Made by a program: the position numbers and the translations under genes | In this document: positions 1 to 9,492 of the stretch, piece after piece | Layout of the letters: each line of letters begins with the position of its first letter | Numbering within the stretch: position 1 is the first letter of the stretch | The notes under the pieces: model-generated | Seen by the model: only the letters and a program-made list of their open reading frames with translations | The model's database searches: none | What the model was told of the DNA's origin: nothing | Origin: Leisingera aquaemixtae | Lineage (GTDB): Bacteria; Pseudomonadota; Alphaproteobacteria; Rhodobacterales; Rhodobacteraceae | DNA length: 64,000 nt | Direction of reading: 5' to 3' | Assembly (NCBI RefSeq): GCF_019801145.1 | Contig: NZ_JAHVJQ010000009.1 | Span: 124,001 to 188,000, forward strand

Positions 1-1406
1 GTGGCAATCCGCGCGGTCATGACCGCCAGCTGCAAGGGCGACGCCAGCATGTAGCCCTGGCCGATCGAGGCGTTTGCAGTGTCACCGATCAGCCAGTCCT
101 TGCCATAGGAGCTTGCCTTCCACTCCTTGGTGGGGGTGATCCCCTGCGCAACCGCCGACATCGGCAGGTCGTGCTTGATGCCCAGGCCGAATTTGTTGGC
201 AATTTCGGAAATCTTGTCGATGCCGGTCTTGATTGCCACGTCATAGTAATAGACGTCGCAGGAGCGCTTCAGTGAGGTGTTCAGATCCACATGCCCGTGG
301 CCCGCGCGTTTCCAGCAGTGGAAGCGGCGGCCGGCGACCTTCAGGTGGCCGGGGCACCAGACGGTTTCCTCCGGTCCGACAACGCCGTTTTCCAGCGCCG
401 CCAGCGCCGTGATCATCTTGAAGGTGGAGCCGGGCGGGTAGGTGCCCTGCACCGTCTTGTTTGACAAGGGCCGGTACTTGTCCTCTGTCAGCATCCGGTA
501 GTCGGCGACCGAGATGCCGCGCACGAACAGGTTGGGGTCAAAGCTGGGCGAGGAGCAGATCGCGCGGATGTCGCCATCCTCGCAGTCGATCACCACCGCG
601 GCGGCGCTTTCCCGGCCCAGCCGCGCCTGCACATAGTTCTGCAAGCCGGCGTCGATGGTCAGCTGCATGTCGGCGCCGGAAATCCCCTCGCGCCGGTCCA
701 GCTCGCGCATCACCCGGCCGGTGGCGTTGACCTCGACCCGCTTGGCGCCGGCCTTGCCGCGCAGCACGTCCTCGCGCTTGGCCTCGAAGCCGACCTTGCC
801 GATCTGGAAGCGCGGAATCATCAGCACCGGCTCCGGGTCTTCCATCTTGCTCAGGTCATAGTCGGAAACCGGTCCGACATAGCCCACCACATGGGCAAAA
901 TCGCCCAGCTGCGGATAGACCCGGGTCAGGCCCACTTCCGGGGTGACACCGGGCAGGGCGGGGGCGTTCACTGCCACCTTGGAGATGTCCTCCCAGCCGA
1001 TCTGGTCCGCCAGAGTGATCGGCAGGAACGGCGGCGAGCGGCGCATCTCGGTGCGGGCGCGCTCCAGGTCCTCCGGGTCTAGCGGCACCAGGCTGGAGAG
1101 CTTGGCGATCACCTCCTCCACGTCGCCCGCATCCTCCGGCACCACGGTGATCCGGTAAGAGGGCGAGTTCTGCGCGATGATCAGCCCGTTGCGGTCAAAG
1201 ATCTGCCCGCGGGCCGGCGGCAGCAGGCGGATGTTGATCCGGTTTTCCTCGGCCAGCAGGCGGAATTCATCAGCCTGATCCACCTGCAGATAGCGCATCC
1301 GGGCCGCCAGCCCGCCGGCAAAGGCCAACTGCAGCCCGCCCAGAAACAGCGCCCGCCGGGTCATCTTGCCGTGGGCGGCATCCAGATCCTTGGTATTGCG
1401 TTTCAT
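1..1406 (-). CDS. mrdA: Penicillin-binding protein 2 (elongasome transpeptidase), 3' end cut by the window
   Basis: Class B penicillin-binding protein that cross-links peptidoglycan during side-wall elongation, acting in the periplasm from an N-terminal membrane anchor. About 468 codons are present and the C-terminus lies beyond position 1. The active-site block reads YPPGSTFKM, with Ser327 (codon at 426-428) as the expected acylated serine, close to Ser330 of E. coli PBP2. A hydrophobic anchor segment follows the basic start MKRNTKDLDAA. The ATG overlaps the mreD stop by four bases (ATGA on the coding strand), so translation is probably coupled. The gene is last of the visible mreBCD-mrdA operon; rodA would be expected just outside, which is inference. 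Confidence 0.95.
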   Translation of the reverse strand, partial: MKRNTKDLDAAHGKMTRRALFLGGLQLAFAGGLAARMRYLQVDQADEFRLLAEENRINIRLLPPARGQIFDRNGLIIAQNSPSYRITVVPEDAGDVEEVIAKLSSLVPLDPEDLERARTEMRRSPPFLPITLADQIGWEDISKVAVNAPALPGVTPEVGLTRVYPQLGDFAHVVGYVGPVSDYDLSKMEDPEPVLMIPRFQIGKVGFEAKREDVLRGKAGAKRVEVNATGRVMRELDRREGISGADMQLTIDAGLQNYVQARLGRESAAAVVIDCEDGDIRAICSSPSFDPNLFVRGISVADYRMLTEDKYRPLSNKTVQGTYPPGSTFKMITALAALENGVVGPEETVWCPGHLKVAGRRFHCWKRAGHGHVDLNTSLKRSCDVYYYDVAIKTGIDKISEIANKFGLGIKHDLPMSAVAQGITPTKEWKASSYGKDWLIGDTANASIGQGYMLASPLQLAVMTARIA

Positions 1407-1942
1407 CGGCGGCTCACCAGGGTTTCGGCCTCGGCAGGGGACAGTTTGCGCACGTTCAGAATAGACTGGCTGGCCCAGACTGCCAGCGGATAGGCGGCGA
1501 TGGTCATCACAACCTGGATCACCGTCAGGCTCAGCTGCGCCTGCGCAACCCCGAACAGGCTCAGGGTCAGCCGGTTCAGCGTGGCAATCCCGGTCAGCAC
1601 CAGGGCAACGGCCAGCCATTCGCTGGCAAAGGTGCTCTCGCGGTGCGGTGCGGCACGGGCCTTGAGGAAGCCGCAGCCCAGCACCGTCAGCAGCGCCAGC
1701 AGCCCAGGCGGGCGGTGGAACAGCAGATCCGCCAGCAGCATCACCAGGCCGATGGACAGCGCAGGCACGTAATCCGGGCGGCGCAAGCTCCAGGCCATGG
1801 CCAGCGCCATCAGCAGATCCGGCGGCGCCCAGAACCGCGGCTCGGTCTCCAGCGGCAGCAGGTGGAAGAACATGATCAAGAGCGAAACTGCGGGAAACGC
1901 CGCGCGCATGGTCCAGATCCGGGCGGGAGAGGTGTTAGCCAT
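1403..1942 (-). CDS. mreD: Rod shape-determining protein MreD
   Basis: Small integral membrane protein of the elongation machinery that links MreC and MreB to the cell wall enzymes. The 179-residue product is hydrophobic, with about five membrane segments, a size normal for MreD. MreD sequences are weakly conserved, so the call rests strongly on position between mreC and mrdA. The start codon lies inside the end of mreC (8-base overlap) and the stop overlaps the mrdA start, which indicates tight translational coupling through the operon. Confidence 0.9.
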   Translation of the reverse strand: MANTSPARIWTMRAAFPAVSLLIMFFHLLPLETEPRFWAPPDLLMALAMAWSLRRPDYVPALSIGLVMLLADLLFHRPPGLLALLTVLGCGFLKARAAPHRESTFASEWLAVALVLTGIATLNRLTLSLFGVAQAQLSLTVIQVVMTIAAYPLAVWASQSILNVRKLSPAEAETLVSRR

Positions 1943-2876
1943 TGCCGGCCTCAGCCGTGCTTTCGGCGCTGTCCTCCCCCAGGGTTTCGGGCCGCGGCTG
2001 CGGCAGCGGGTCGCCGGGGGCGGCGCCGACCAGCCCGCCGGGGCCTTCGATCACCTGCGTGCCGTGATGGCGCAGCACCCGCAGGAATTCCAGCCGTCCA
2101 TAGTCAGCGGACAGGCGCACCCGCATCCGCCCCGAGCGGTCCTTGGCCACCTGGCCGATCAGCAGCCCCGCCGGAAAGACGGCGCCGTCGCCGGAGGAAA
2201 TCACCCGGTCGCCGGGGCGCACCAGGTCGGGGTTTTCGAGAAAGCTCAGCACCGGCGCGGCGCTGTTGTCGCCGGTGACCAGCGCGGTCTGGCCGGAGGG
2301 CTGGATGGTGGCTGGAACGGCACTGGCGGCATCGGTCAGCAGGATCACCCGCGCGGTGTTGCGCCCGGTGCCGGAGATCCGGCCCACCAGCCCGATTCCG
2401 TCCATTGCCGCCCAGCCGTCATGCACCCCGTCGCGGTTGCCGACGTTCAGCAGCACTGACTGGCGGAAGGGCGAGCCGCTGTCGGCCATCACCACCCCGG
2501 TGATATAGGTGAGCTGCGGATCCAGCCGCACGTTGTTAAGGTCCAGAAGCCGGGCGTTCTCCTGCTCCAGCTGCAGTGCGGCCTCTTTCCAGGCCCGCAT
2601 CTGCCGCAGCTCGCTGCGCAGCTCGCGGTTCTGCTCGGCCAGCCGCTGGTAGCTTTGGAAATCGCGGACCAGGTTGACGGCCGCTGTCACAGGCACCATC
2701 GCCCAGTCCATATTGGGCACTACCGTGTCCACCACCTGCGCGCGGAACCGTTCCACCCGCGGGCTGTCGATCCGCCAGACAACAAAGATCGCGGCCAGGC
2801 ACAGGCACAGCACCGCTGTCAGCAGACGCCGCAGCGGGGTTGCGTAATCGTCGCGCTGTGACTTGTCCTTTGCCAC
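1935..2876 (-). CDS. mreC: Rod shape-determining protein MreC
   Basis: Periplasmic scaffold of the elongasome, anchored by one N-terminal membrane helix (roughly residues 18-37, rich in Leu, Ala and Val), followed by a coiled-coil stretch (around residues 65-105) and the beta-rich MreC core. I chose the GTG at 2874-2876, giving 313 residues beginning MAKDKSQRDDY, because an AAGGAGA ribosome site lies just before it; a GTG 21 bases upstream (to 2897) is open but would put that site inside the gene. The C-terminal tail is rich in Pro, Glu and Ala and looks disordered. Second gene of the mre operon, 65 bases after mreB. Confidence 0.93.
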   Translation of the reverse strand: MAKDKSQRDDYATPLRRLLTAVLCLCLAAIFVVWRIDSPRVERFRAQVVDTVVPNMDWAMVPVTAAVNLVRDFQSYQRLAEQNRELRSELRQMRAWKEAALQLEQENARLLDLNNVRLDPQLTYITGVVMADSGSPFRQSVLLNVGNRDGVHDGWAAMDGIGLVGRISGTGRNTARVILLTDAASAVPATIQPSGQTALVTGDNSAAPVLSFLENPDLVRPGDRVISSGDGAVFPAGLLIGQVAKDRSGRMRVRLSADYGRLEFLRVLRHHGTQVIEGPGGLVGAAPGDPLPQPRPETLGEDSAESTAEAGNG

Positions 2877-2941
2877 GTCTCTCCTTCCAGCCGCCACTCC
2901 AGCCTGAAATCAGCTGGCGCCGTTCCGGCGGGCAGGGGCTG

Positions 2942-4218
<1,277 letters not shown>

Positions 4219-5019
4219 TCAGCTCGGGAATATGCGCTGCATCTCCGACTTGAAATGCGCCCAGGTCAGGCTGGCGCTGTTGCCCGCGTAGCCCTCGTAA
4301 TAGGACTTGCCGGTGGAGACGGGCAGACCGGCCCAGATCTTGGCCAGGTTCAGCATGAAGGTCTTGCGCGGCATTGCCGATGCTAGGAAGGCGCTGTAGC
4401 CGGCCTCCTCGATCAGCTGATGCGCCAGCTGGTCCTGCAGCTCCGGCGAGAAGCGGGCCTGCGGCTTCACCCCCTGGTGCTTGACCAGCCGCCGCAGCGT
4501 CGCGGGGATCATCTGATACCGCCCGATGGCATGGGGCTGGCCGGGGGTGGCGTCGATCCAGGCGTTGATCTCTGCAATGGTCATGCTTGTCGGCTTCTTC
4601 GGCGGTTTGCGTGAGGCGCCATACTGCACCGCATCATATTGCGCCTTGCCGGCCTCGGCGCTGGCGATCAGGTCCAGCAAGCGCTTGACGCTGGGCGGCG
4701 CCTTCAGGACCGGGGCGAACAGCCCCCCGCCGCTGCGGCCGCGGAACAGGCTGGCCGCGCCGGGGTTGAGCGACACCGCCCCGCGGCCTTGGTCCGCACC
4801 GGGCAGGGTGTCGGGCAGCAGGCTGGCAATTGCCTGCGGGGCCGACGCTGCGGATGGCGCCGGGCCTGGCATCGGGGCAGAGGCCTTTTGCAGGAAGAAC
4901 TGGTTGCCGACCAGAGAATAGCCTTGCGCGCTGACGGCGGCTGCGGTGCACAGCAGCAAGGCCAGAAACGTCATTATCAGGGCAAGGGCGCTCATTCTGA
5001 GGGGCATGTGAACCTGCAT
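4219..5019 (-). CDS. Secreted lysozyme-like protein (GH104-like muramidase fold)
   Basis: 266 residues. A hydrophobic signal peptide (about residues 7-32, ending AVSAQG) suggests export. The C-terminal half, from LLDLIASAEAG onward, has the pattern of phage-lambda-type endolysins and GH104 relatives: an early SAEAG catalytic-type segment, then HAIGRYQMIPATLRR, the hallmark GRYQ substrate-binding block. The N-terminal linker (residues 40-110) is Pro/Ala/Ser-rich. The open frame continues upstream to 5400, but that would run through rlmJ on the other strand; I took the ATG at 5019, with in-frame ATGs at 5007 and 4995 as alternatives and no strong ribosome site. Whether it cleaves peptidoglycan in the cell's own wall is inferred. 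Confidence 0.6.
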   Translation of the reverse strand: MQVHMPLRMSALALIMTFLALLLCTAAAVSAQGYSLVGNQFFLQKASAPMPGPAPSAASAPQAIASLLPDTLPGADQGRGAVSLNPGAASLFRGRSGGGLFAPVLKAPPSVKRLLDLIASAEAGKAQYDAVQYGASRKPPKKPTSMTIAEINAWIDATPGQPHAIGRYQMIPATLRRLVKHQGVKPQARFSPELQDQLAHQLIEEAGYSAFLASAMPRKTFMLNLAKIWAGLPVSTGKSYYEGYAGNSASLTWAHFKSEMQRIFPS

Positions 5020-5127
5020 TCTGCGGTATCTCGTCAGCCGGCAGCCTGCCGCAGCGAAGTTGAGATTCCGTTTATCTCCCGTACGCCGCCTCTTCCGCCC
5101 CTTGGAAATAGCGGCTAGAGGAGGCCT

Positions 5128-5922
5128 ATGCTCTCTTATCAGCACATCTATCACGCCGGAAACCTGGCCGACGTTCAGAAGCACGCGCTGCTTGCCTGGA
5201 TGCTGGCGTATCTCACCCGCAAGGACAAACCGGTCAGCTATATTGAGACCCACGCGGGCCGGGGTCTCTATCAGCTGGACGCGCCCGAAGCGGTCAAGAC
5301 AGGCGAGGCAGAACAGGGCATCACCAAGGTTCTGGCAGAGCAGGGGCTGGCGGCGGACCATCCGCTGCACCGCGCCCTGTCGGAGACCCGCAAGGCGCAT
5401 GGCGCGGCCGCCTATCCCGGATCACCGCTGATTGCAGCCTCGCTGCTGCGCCCGGGTGACGCGCTTCATTTCGCCGAACTGCACCCGCAGGAAAACGCCG
5501 CATTGCGCGCCGCGCTGAAACCCTGGAAGGCCAAGGTGCACCAGCAGGACGGGTTTGAGCTGGCCATGTCGCTGGCACCGCCAACCCCGCGACGCGGCCT
5601 GTTGCTGATCGACCCCAGTTACGAGATCAAATCCGACTATGCCCGCATCCCCGGCATCATCGGCCAGCTGCACAAGAAGTGGAACGTCGGCGTCATCGCC
5701 CTGTGGTATCCGATCCTGAAGGACGGCAGCCACAAGCAGATGCTGAAGGCGCTGGAAAGCCAAGGGCTGCCTGATGCGCTGCGCCACGAGGTGTCCTTTC
5801 CGCCGGTGCGCGAAGGCCACCGGATGGTGGGCAGCGGCATGTTCGTGGTCAACGCGCCTTATGGCGCGGCCGAGGAAGCCGCGCGGATTTCGGCGCTGTT
5901 CGACGCGGTTTCGCGCAGGTAA
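5128..5922 (+). CDS. rlmJ: 23S rRNA (adenine-2030-N6)-methyltransferase RlmJ
   Basis: S-adenosylmethionine-dependent methyltransferase that modifies A2030 of 23S rRNA. The start MLSYQHIYHAGNLADVQKH is highly typical of the family, and the catalytic motif appears as LLIDPSYE (DPSY, a variant of DPPY), about residue 163. At 264 residues it is slightly shorter than E. coli RlmJ (280). Its 3' end overlaps the convergent TetR gene by 64 bases. Confidence 0.93.
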   Translation: MLSYQHIYHAGNLADVQKHALLAWMLAYLTRKDKPVSYIETHAGRGLYQLDAPEAVKTGEAEQGITKVLAEQGLAADHPLHRALSETRKAHGAAAYPGSPLIAASLLRPGDALHFAELHPQENAALRAALKPWKAKVHQQDGFELAMSLAPPTPRRGLLLIDPSYEIKSDYARIPGIIGQLHKKWNVGVIALWYPILKDGSHKQMLKALESQGLPDALRHEVSFPPVREGHRMVGSGMFVVNAPYGAAEEAARISALFDAVSRR

Positions 5923-6491
5923 CCCCGGATCGCGCGCTCCACCCGCTGGACCAGCGCGGCACTGCCAGCCTCGCCGGCAAAGGCCGCGGCATTGATCATC
6001 CCCTTGGCAATGGCCACCACGTCGCCCGCCTCCTGCAGCCCGGCATCCGGGGCAAACCGGCGGATGGTGTCCAGAACGATCTGCGCCATCTCCTCTGCCA
6101 GCGCAGCGGTTTCCGGTGCCAGCTGCAAGTGCTGTTCGGCGTATTCCGCCTCCATCGCCAGCCGCGGCCGCTCGAACTGATGCCGCATCCCGGCGGCCAG
6201 CAGTTCCCGCAATGCCGCCTCCGGCGGCGCATCGCGGCAGCGCGCTGCGGCGTCCCGCATCCAGCCCAGCAGCTCTGCCCGCTTGCTGCGCAGCACGGCG
6301 GCCTGCACCGCCTCCTTGTTGGGGAAATACTGGTAGAGCGAGCCGATGCTGACGCCGGCCCGGTCGGCAATCGCATTTGTTGTCAAACCCTCGCGCCCCG
6401 ACGTTTCCAGAATGCGAGCCGCCGCCTCCACGATCGCCTCCTGGGTGGCGCGGGAACGGGCCTGGCGCGCTTGTTTTCTTGGGCTGTGCAT
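5859..6491 (-). CDS. TetR/AcrR-family transcriptional regulator
   Basis: 210-residue one-component repressor. The N-terminal helix-turn-helix is clear: ATQEAIVEAAARILE, then LTTNAIADRAGVSIGSLYQYF, typical of TetR. The C-terminal domain is a helical ligand pocket. I chose ATG 6491 (MHSPRKQARQAR) because a CAGGAAG ribosome site lies upstream; the frame is open further upstream. It is divergent from the darcynin-like gene (gap 6492-6582), so control of that gene and the following SDR is the natural inference. Confidence 0.88.
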   Translation of the reverse strand: MHSPRKQARQARSRATQEAIVEAAARILETSGREGLTTNAIADRAGVSIGSLYQYFPNKEAVQAAVLRSKRAELLGWMRDAAARCRDAPPEAALRELLAAGMRHQFERPRLAMEAEYAEQHLQLAPETAALAEEMAQIVLDTIRRFAPDAGLQEAGDVVAIAKGMINAAAFAGEAGSAALVQRVERAIRGYLRETASNSAEIRAASSAAP

Positions 6492-6582
6492 TGCGGGTGA
6501 CTTCCTGCCGGGAACGCGAGTTGAGAATGCGAGCAATCCTTCACATTCTTTTAGGCGAAGGCAACATCCCGGAGGTTCCCCG

Positions 6583-6906
6583 ATGAAAATGACCATCTTC
6601 CTGCTGCTCAACGCCTCCCCCGGCTGGCTGCGCCTCAGCCGCGCGGAACGCGGGCGCATCGCCGCTGCCGGGCTGGAGCCCTTCACCCGAAACGGGCTGT
6701 CGCTGCGCCATTTCGATGCCGAGGCGTTTCATGCGGACTGCAGCGATGTGGCGATGATCGAGGCGGAAACGCCGGAGGCCTACTATTTTGCCATTGAGCA
6801 GCTGCGGGACACCGATCTGATCGCCGAGGGCTACTTCACGATCACCGGGATCATCCCGTCTTTTGAAAACGGCTTCCGCACCTACGAGGCCGCCCATGCG
6901 GTTTGA
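6583..6906 (+). CDS. Darcynin-like small protein
   Basis: 107 residues, cytoplasmic, no signal peptide. The pattern MTIFLLLNASPGWLRLSRAER at the start, FDAEAFHADCSD in the middle and FENGFRTYE at the end resembles the darcynin family, whose function is unknown. The ATG at 6583 has a GGAGG ribosome site at 6571-6575. Its stop overlaps the start of the next gene by 11 bases, so the two form an operon divergent from the TetR gene. The family call is from memory and moderately sure. Confidence 0.6.
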   Translation: MKMTIFLLLNASPGWLRLSRAERGRIAAAGLEPFTRNGLSLRHFDAEAFHADCSDVAMIEAETPEAYYFAIEQLRDTDLIAEGYFTITGIIPSFENGFRTYEAAHAV

Positions 6907-7615
6907 CGGCAAACGTATCCTGATCACAGGCGCCTCCCGCGGGATCGGGCGGGCGCTGGCATTGCAGCTGGCGGCAGAAGGCGCAGAGGTTCTGGCGCTG
7001 GCGCGCGGCAGCAAAGCGCTGGACGATCTGCCAGAGGGCATTGAGCGGCTGGCCTGCGACCTGACAGACAGCCGCGCGCGCACTGCGCTGATTGCCGGGC
7101 TGCAGGGGCAGCGGCTGGACGGGGTGATCAACAACGCGGGCATTCAGATCACCGCTGATTTTGCCAATGGCACTGCGGACGCGCAGGACATCGAGCAGGA
7201 GCTGGCGGTGAACCTGACAGCGCCCATGCATCTTGCCGCCGGGCTGCTTCCGGTTCTGGCGTGCTCGCCAGGCAGCTTCCTGGTCAATGTGACCTCCGGC
7301 CTTGCCCTGGCCCCGAAACGGCAGGCGCCGGTCTACTGCGCCTCCAAGGCGGGCCTGCGCAGCTTCACCCGGGCCCTTCGTTACCAAGCCGAAGACGCAG
7401 GGCTGCGCGTGCGCATCATCGACTGTGTTATGGTGCTGGCTGCGACGCAGATGACCGCCGGGCGCGGTCGCGGCAAGATCAGCCCCAACGCCGCCGCCGC
7501 CTTGCTGGACGGGGCCGCTGCAGGCAAAAGCGAAATCTGGGTTGGTCAGATGAAGCTGCTGCGGCTGATCCACCGCCTCTCACCGGCGCTGGCAGCCCGC
7601 ATCCTGCGCGGCTGA
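6896..7615 (+). CDS. Short-chain dehydrogenase/reductase (DltE-like)
   Basis: Classical SDR of 239 residues with Rossmann cofactor motif ITGASRGIGRALA near the N-terminus, the NNAG structural motif (GVINNAGIQ) and the catalytic YCASK (Tyr-x-x-x-Lys) preceded by a Ser in VTSGLALAP. Start ATG 6896 lies inside the end of the darcynin-like gene. The substrate cannot be read from the sequence; the best resemblance is to SDRs annotated as DltE. Probably regulated by the divergent TetR protein. Confidence 0.88.
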   Translation: MRFDGKRILITGASRGIGRALALQLAAEGAEVLALARGSKALDDLPEGIERLACDLTDSRARTALIAGLQGQRLDGVINNAGIQITADFANGTADAQDIEQELAVNLTAPMHLAAGLLPVLACSPGSFLVNVTSGLALAPKRQAPVYCASKAGLRSFTRALRYQAEDAGLRVRIIDCVMVLAATQMTAGRGRGKISPNAAAALLDGAAAGKSEIWVGQMKLLRLIHRLSPALAARILRG

Positions 7616-7680
7616 GGTTTTGCAAACAGCTTTGAAATCCAGCGCTTTCCCGCTACGCTTTTCATCAGGGAGGGCGCGAC

Positions 7681-9426
7681 ATGGAACGCAGGCTGGCCGC
7701 CGTGCTGGCGGCGGATATGGTTGGCTACAGCCGCCTGATGGACGTGGACGAGCAGGGCACGCTGGCCCGCCTTCGCACCCACCGGATCGAATTGATCGAT
7801 CCTGCGATCTCCAAGAACCGCGGTTCCATCATCAAGACCACCGGCGACGGGATGCTGGTCGAGTTTCCCAGCGTCTGCGACGCGGTGGCCTGCGCCGCCG
7901 AGGTGCAGGACAGGATGCGCCGCCGCAATGCCGATGTGGCGCCCGATAAACGCATCCAGTTCCGGGTCGGCGTGAATCTCGGCGATATCATCTTTGACGG
8001 CGGCGACATCTACGGCAGCGGCGTTAATGTGGCGGCAAGGCTGGAGCAGTTTGCCGGCACCGGGGACGTCTGCATCTCTGCCGCCGTTTACGATCAGGTC
8101 CGCCGCATGGGTCAGCTGCAGTTTGAGGATCTGGGGCCGCAGCACCTCAAGAACATTGCGGAACCGGTGCAGGTCTACCGGCTGCTTCTGGAGGAAGATG
8201 CTGCCGGTGCCGCACCGGACCCGGATCAAAGCACGGCGGAGCCGGTTGCCGTGGTCAAACCCTCCATCGCGGTGCTGCCCTTTGCCAATATGAGCGGCGA
8301 CCCGGAGCAGGAGTTCTTCGCCGACGGGCTGACAGAGGACATCCTGACCGAACTCAGCCGCCGCCACGAGCTGTTCGTGATCTCCCGAAACTCCTCCTTT
8401 GTCTACAAGGGGCAGGCGGTGAACATCCGTGAAGTGGCGGAGAAACTCGGCGCCCGCTACATCGTTGAAGGCAGCGTGCGAAAAGGGGGCAACCGGCTGC
8501 GGATCACCGTGCAGCTGATCGACAGCTGCAACGATTCCCATATCTGGGCGGAAAAGTACGACCGCACGCTCGACGACATATTCGATATCCAGGACGAGGT
8601 GACATCGGCCATCGTCGCCACCCTGCCGGGGCGGATCGAAGCCGCCCAGCAGGATGAGGTCTCGCGCAAGAAACCCGCCAGCCTCGCGGCCTATGAATGC
8701 GTGCTGGCCGCCAAGGTGCTGCATCACCGCAGCACCCGCGAGGACAACATCAAAGCGATGGAGCTTATCGACCGCGCGGTGGAGCTGGACCCGGAGTTTG
8801 CCCACGCCCACGCCTGGCGCGGCTGCATCCGCGGCCAGGCCTGGGGGTATGGCTGGTGCGACGATCCCGAGGAAATGCTGCAGCTGGCGCTGGAGTCGAT
8901 CCAGAAAGCCGCGTCGATGGACGACAATGATGCGGACGTGCACCGGCTGATGGCGGCGGTTTCCATCCTGCAGGACAATCTTGACCAGGCAAAGTACCAC
9001 CAGGAACGCGCCCTGTCGCTGAACCCTAATTATGATCTGGTTGTTGTGCAGATGGGCGAGCTGCTGACCTGGCAGGGACGGCCGGAGGAGGGCGCGGAAT
9101 GGATCGAGAAGGCGATGCGCCTCAACCCGCATTTCCCGGTCCGCTTCTGGAGCCATCTCGGCAAGGCGCATTTCACTGCCCGCCTGTACCAAGAGGCGCT
9201 GACAGATTTCAAACGCCTCCCGTCAATGGATGCGGTGCAGACTGCCTTGGTTGCCGCCTGCCACAGCTGGATGGGCGATGTGCAGCAGGCACAGGACTGC
9301 GTGGCGCAGATCCGGGTGTTGCAGCCGGACGCCACGGCGGAGGCTTTGCTGGCCGGTCTGCATTACGGCCGCAGCGAGGACAAGGAGCATTTCACTGAAG
9401 GGCTGCGCAAGGCCGGGCTGGAATAG
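7681..9426 (+). CDS. Class III adenylate/guanylate cyclase with TolB-like domain and TPR repeats
   Basis: 581 residues in three parts. Residues 1-175 are a class III cyclase catalytic domain: metal-binding Asp12 in LAADMVGYS, Lys52 and Asp56 in KTTGDGML, and the NVAARLE motif with the transition-state Asn and Arg. Residues about 195-330 form the TolB-N-like domain (PSIAVLPFANMSGDPEQ, FADGLTEDILTELS, YIVEGSVRKGGNRLRI). The remainder is TPR-like helices. No membrane segment is seen, so it is probably cytosolic. The architecture is common in Rhizobiales and Rhodobacteraceae, usually without known input signal. Followed by a bidirectional terminator shared with leuA. Confidence 0.9.
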   Translation: MERRLAAVLAADMVGYSRLMDVDEQGTLARLRTHRIELIDPAISKNRGSIIKTTGDGMLVEFPSVCDAVACAAEVQDRMRRRNADVAPDKRIQFRVGVNLGDIIFDGGDIYGSGVNVAARLEQFAGTGDVCISAAVYDQVRRMGQLQFEDLGPQHLKNIAEPVQVYRLLLEEDAAGAAPDPDQSTAEPVAVVKPSIAVLPFANMSGDPEQEFFADGLTEDILTELSRRHELFVISRNSSFVYKGQAVNIREVAEKLGARYIVEGSVRKGGNRLRITVQLIDSCNDSHIWAEKYDRTLDDIFDIQDEVTSAIVATLPGRIEAAQQDEVSRKKPASLAAYECVLAAKVLHHRSTREDNIKAMELIDRAVELDPEFAHAHAWRGCIRGQAWGYGWCDDPEEMLQLALESIQKAASMDDNDADVHRLMAAVSILQDNLDQAKYHQERALSLNPNYDLVVVQMGELLTWQGRPEEGAEWIEKAMRLNPHFPVRFWSHLGKAHFTARLYQEALTDFKRLPSMDAVQTALVAACHSWMGDVQQAQDCVAQIRVLQPDATAEALLAGLHYGRSEDKEHFTEGLRKAGLE

Positions 9427-9446
9427 GCCGCTGCCAGTGCAAAGCA

Positions 9447-9473
9447 AAAGGGCGCCGCAGCGGGCGCCCTTTC
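9447..9473. terminator. Bidirectional intrinsic terminator between cyclase gene and leuA
   Basis: Stem AAAGGGCGCC / GGGCGCCCTTT around GCAGC, followed by TCTCTTT on the plus strand and an A-rich side for minus-strand transcripts. It lies between two convergent genes. Confidence 0.8.
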
Positions 9474-9492
9474 TCTTTCAATGGAGCCTGGC

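Noticed and set aside
4219-5400. Full-length 393-codon version of the lysozyme-like gene
   Set aside because: The first 127 codons lie antisense to rlmJ; a signal peptide begins at 5019 or slightly later.
7546-9192. 548-codon minus-strand frame
   Set aside because: Antisense to the cyclase gene whose domains are clear.
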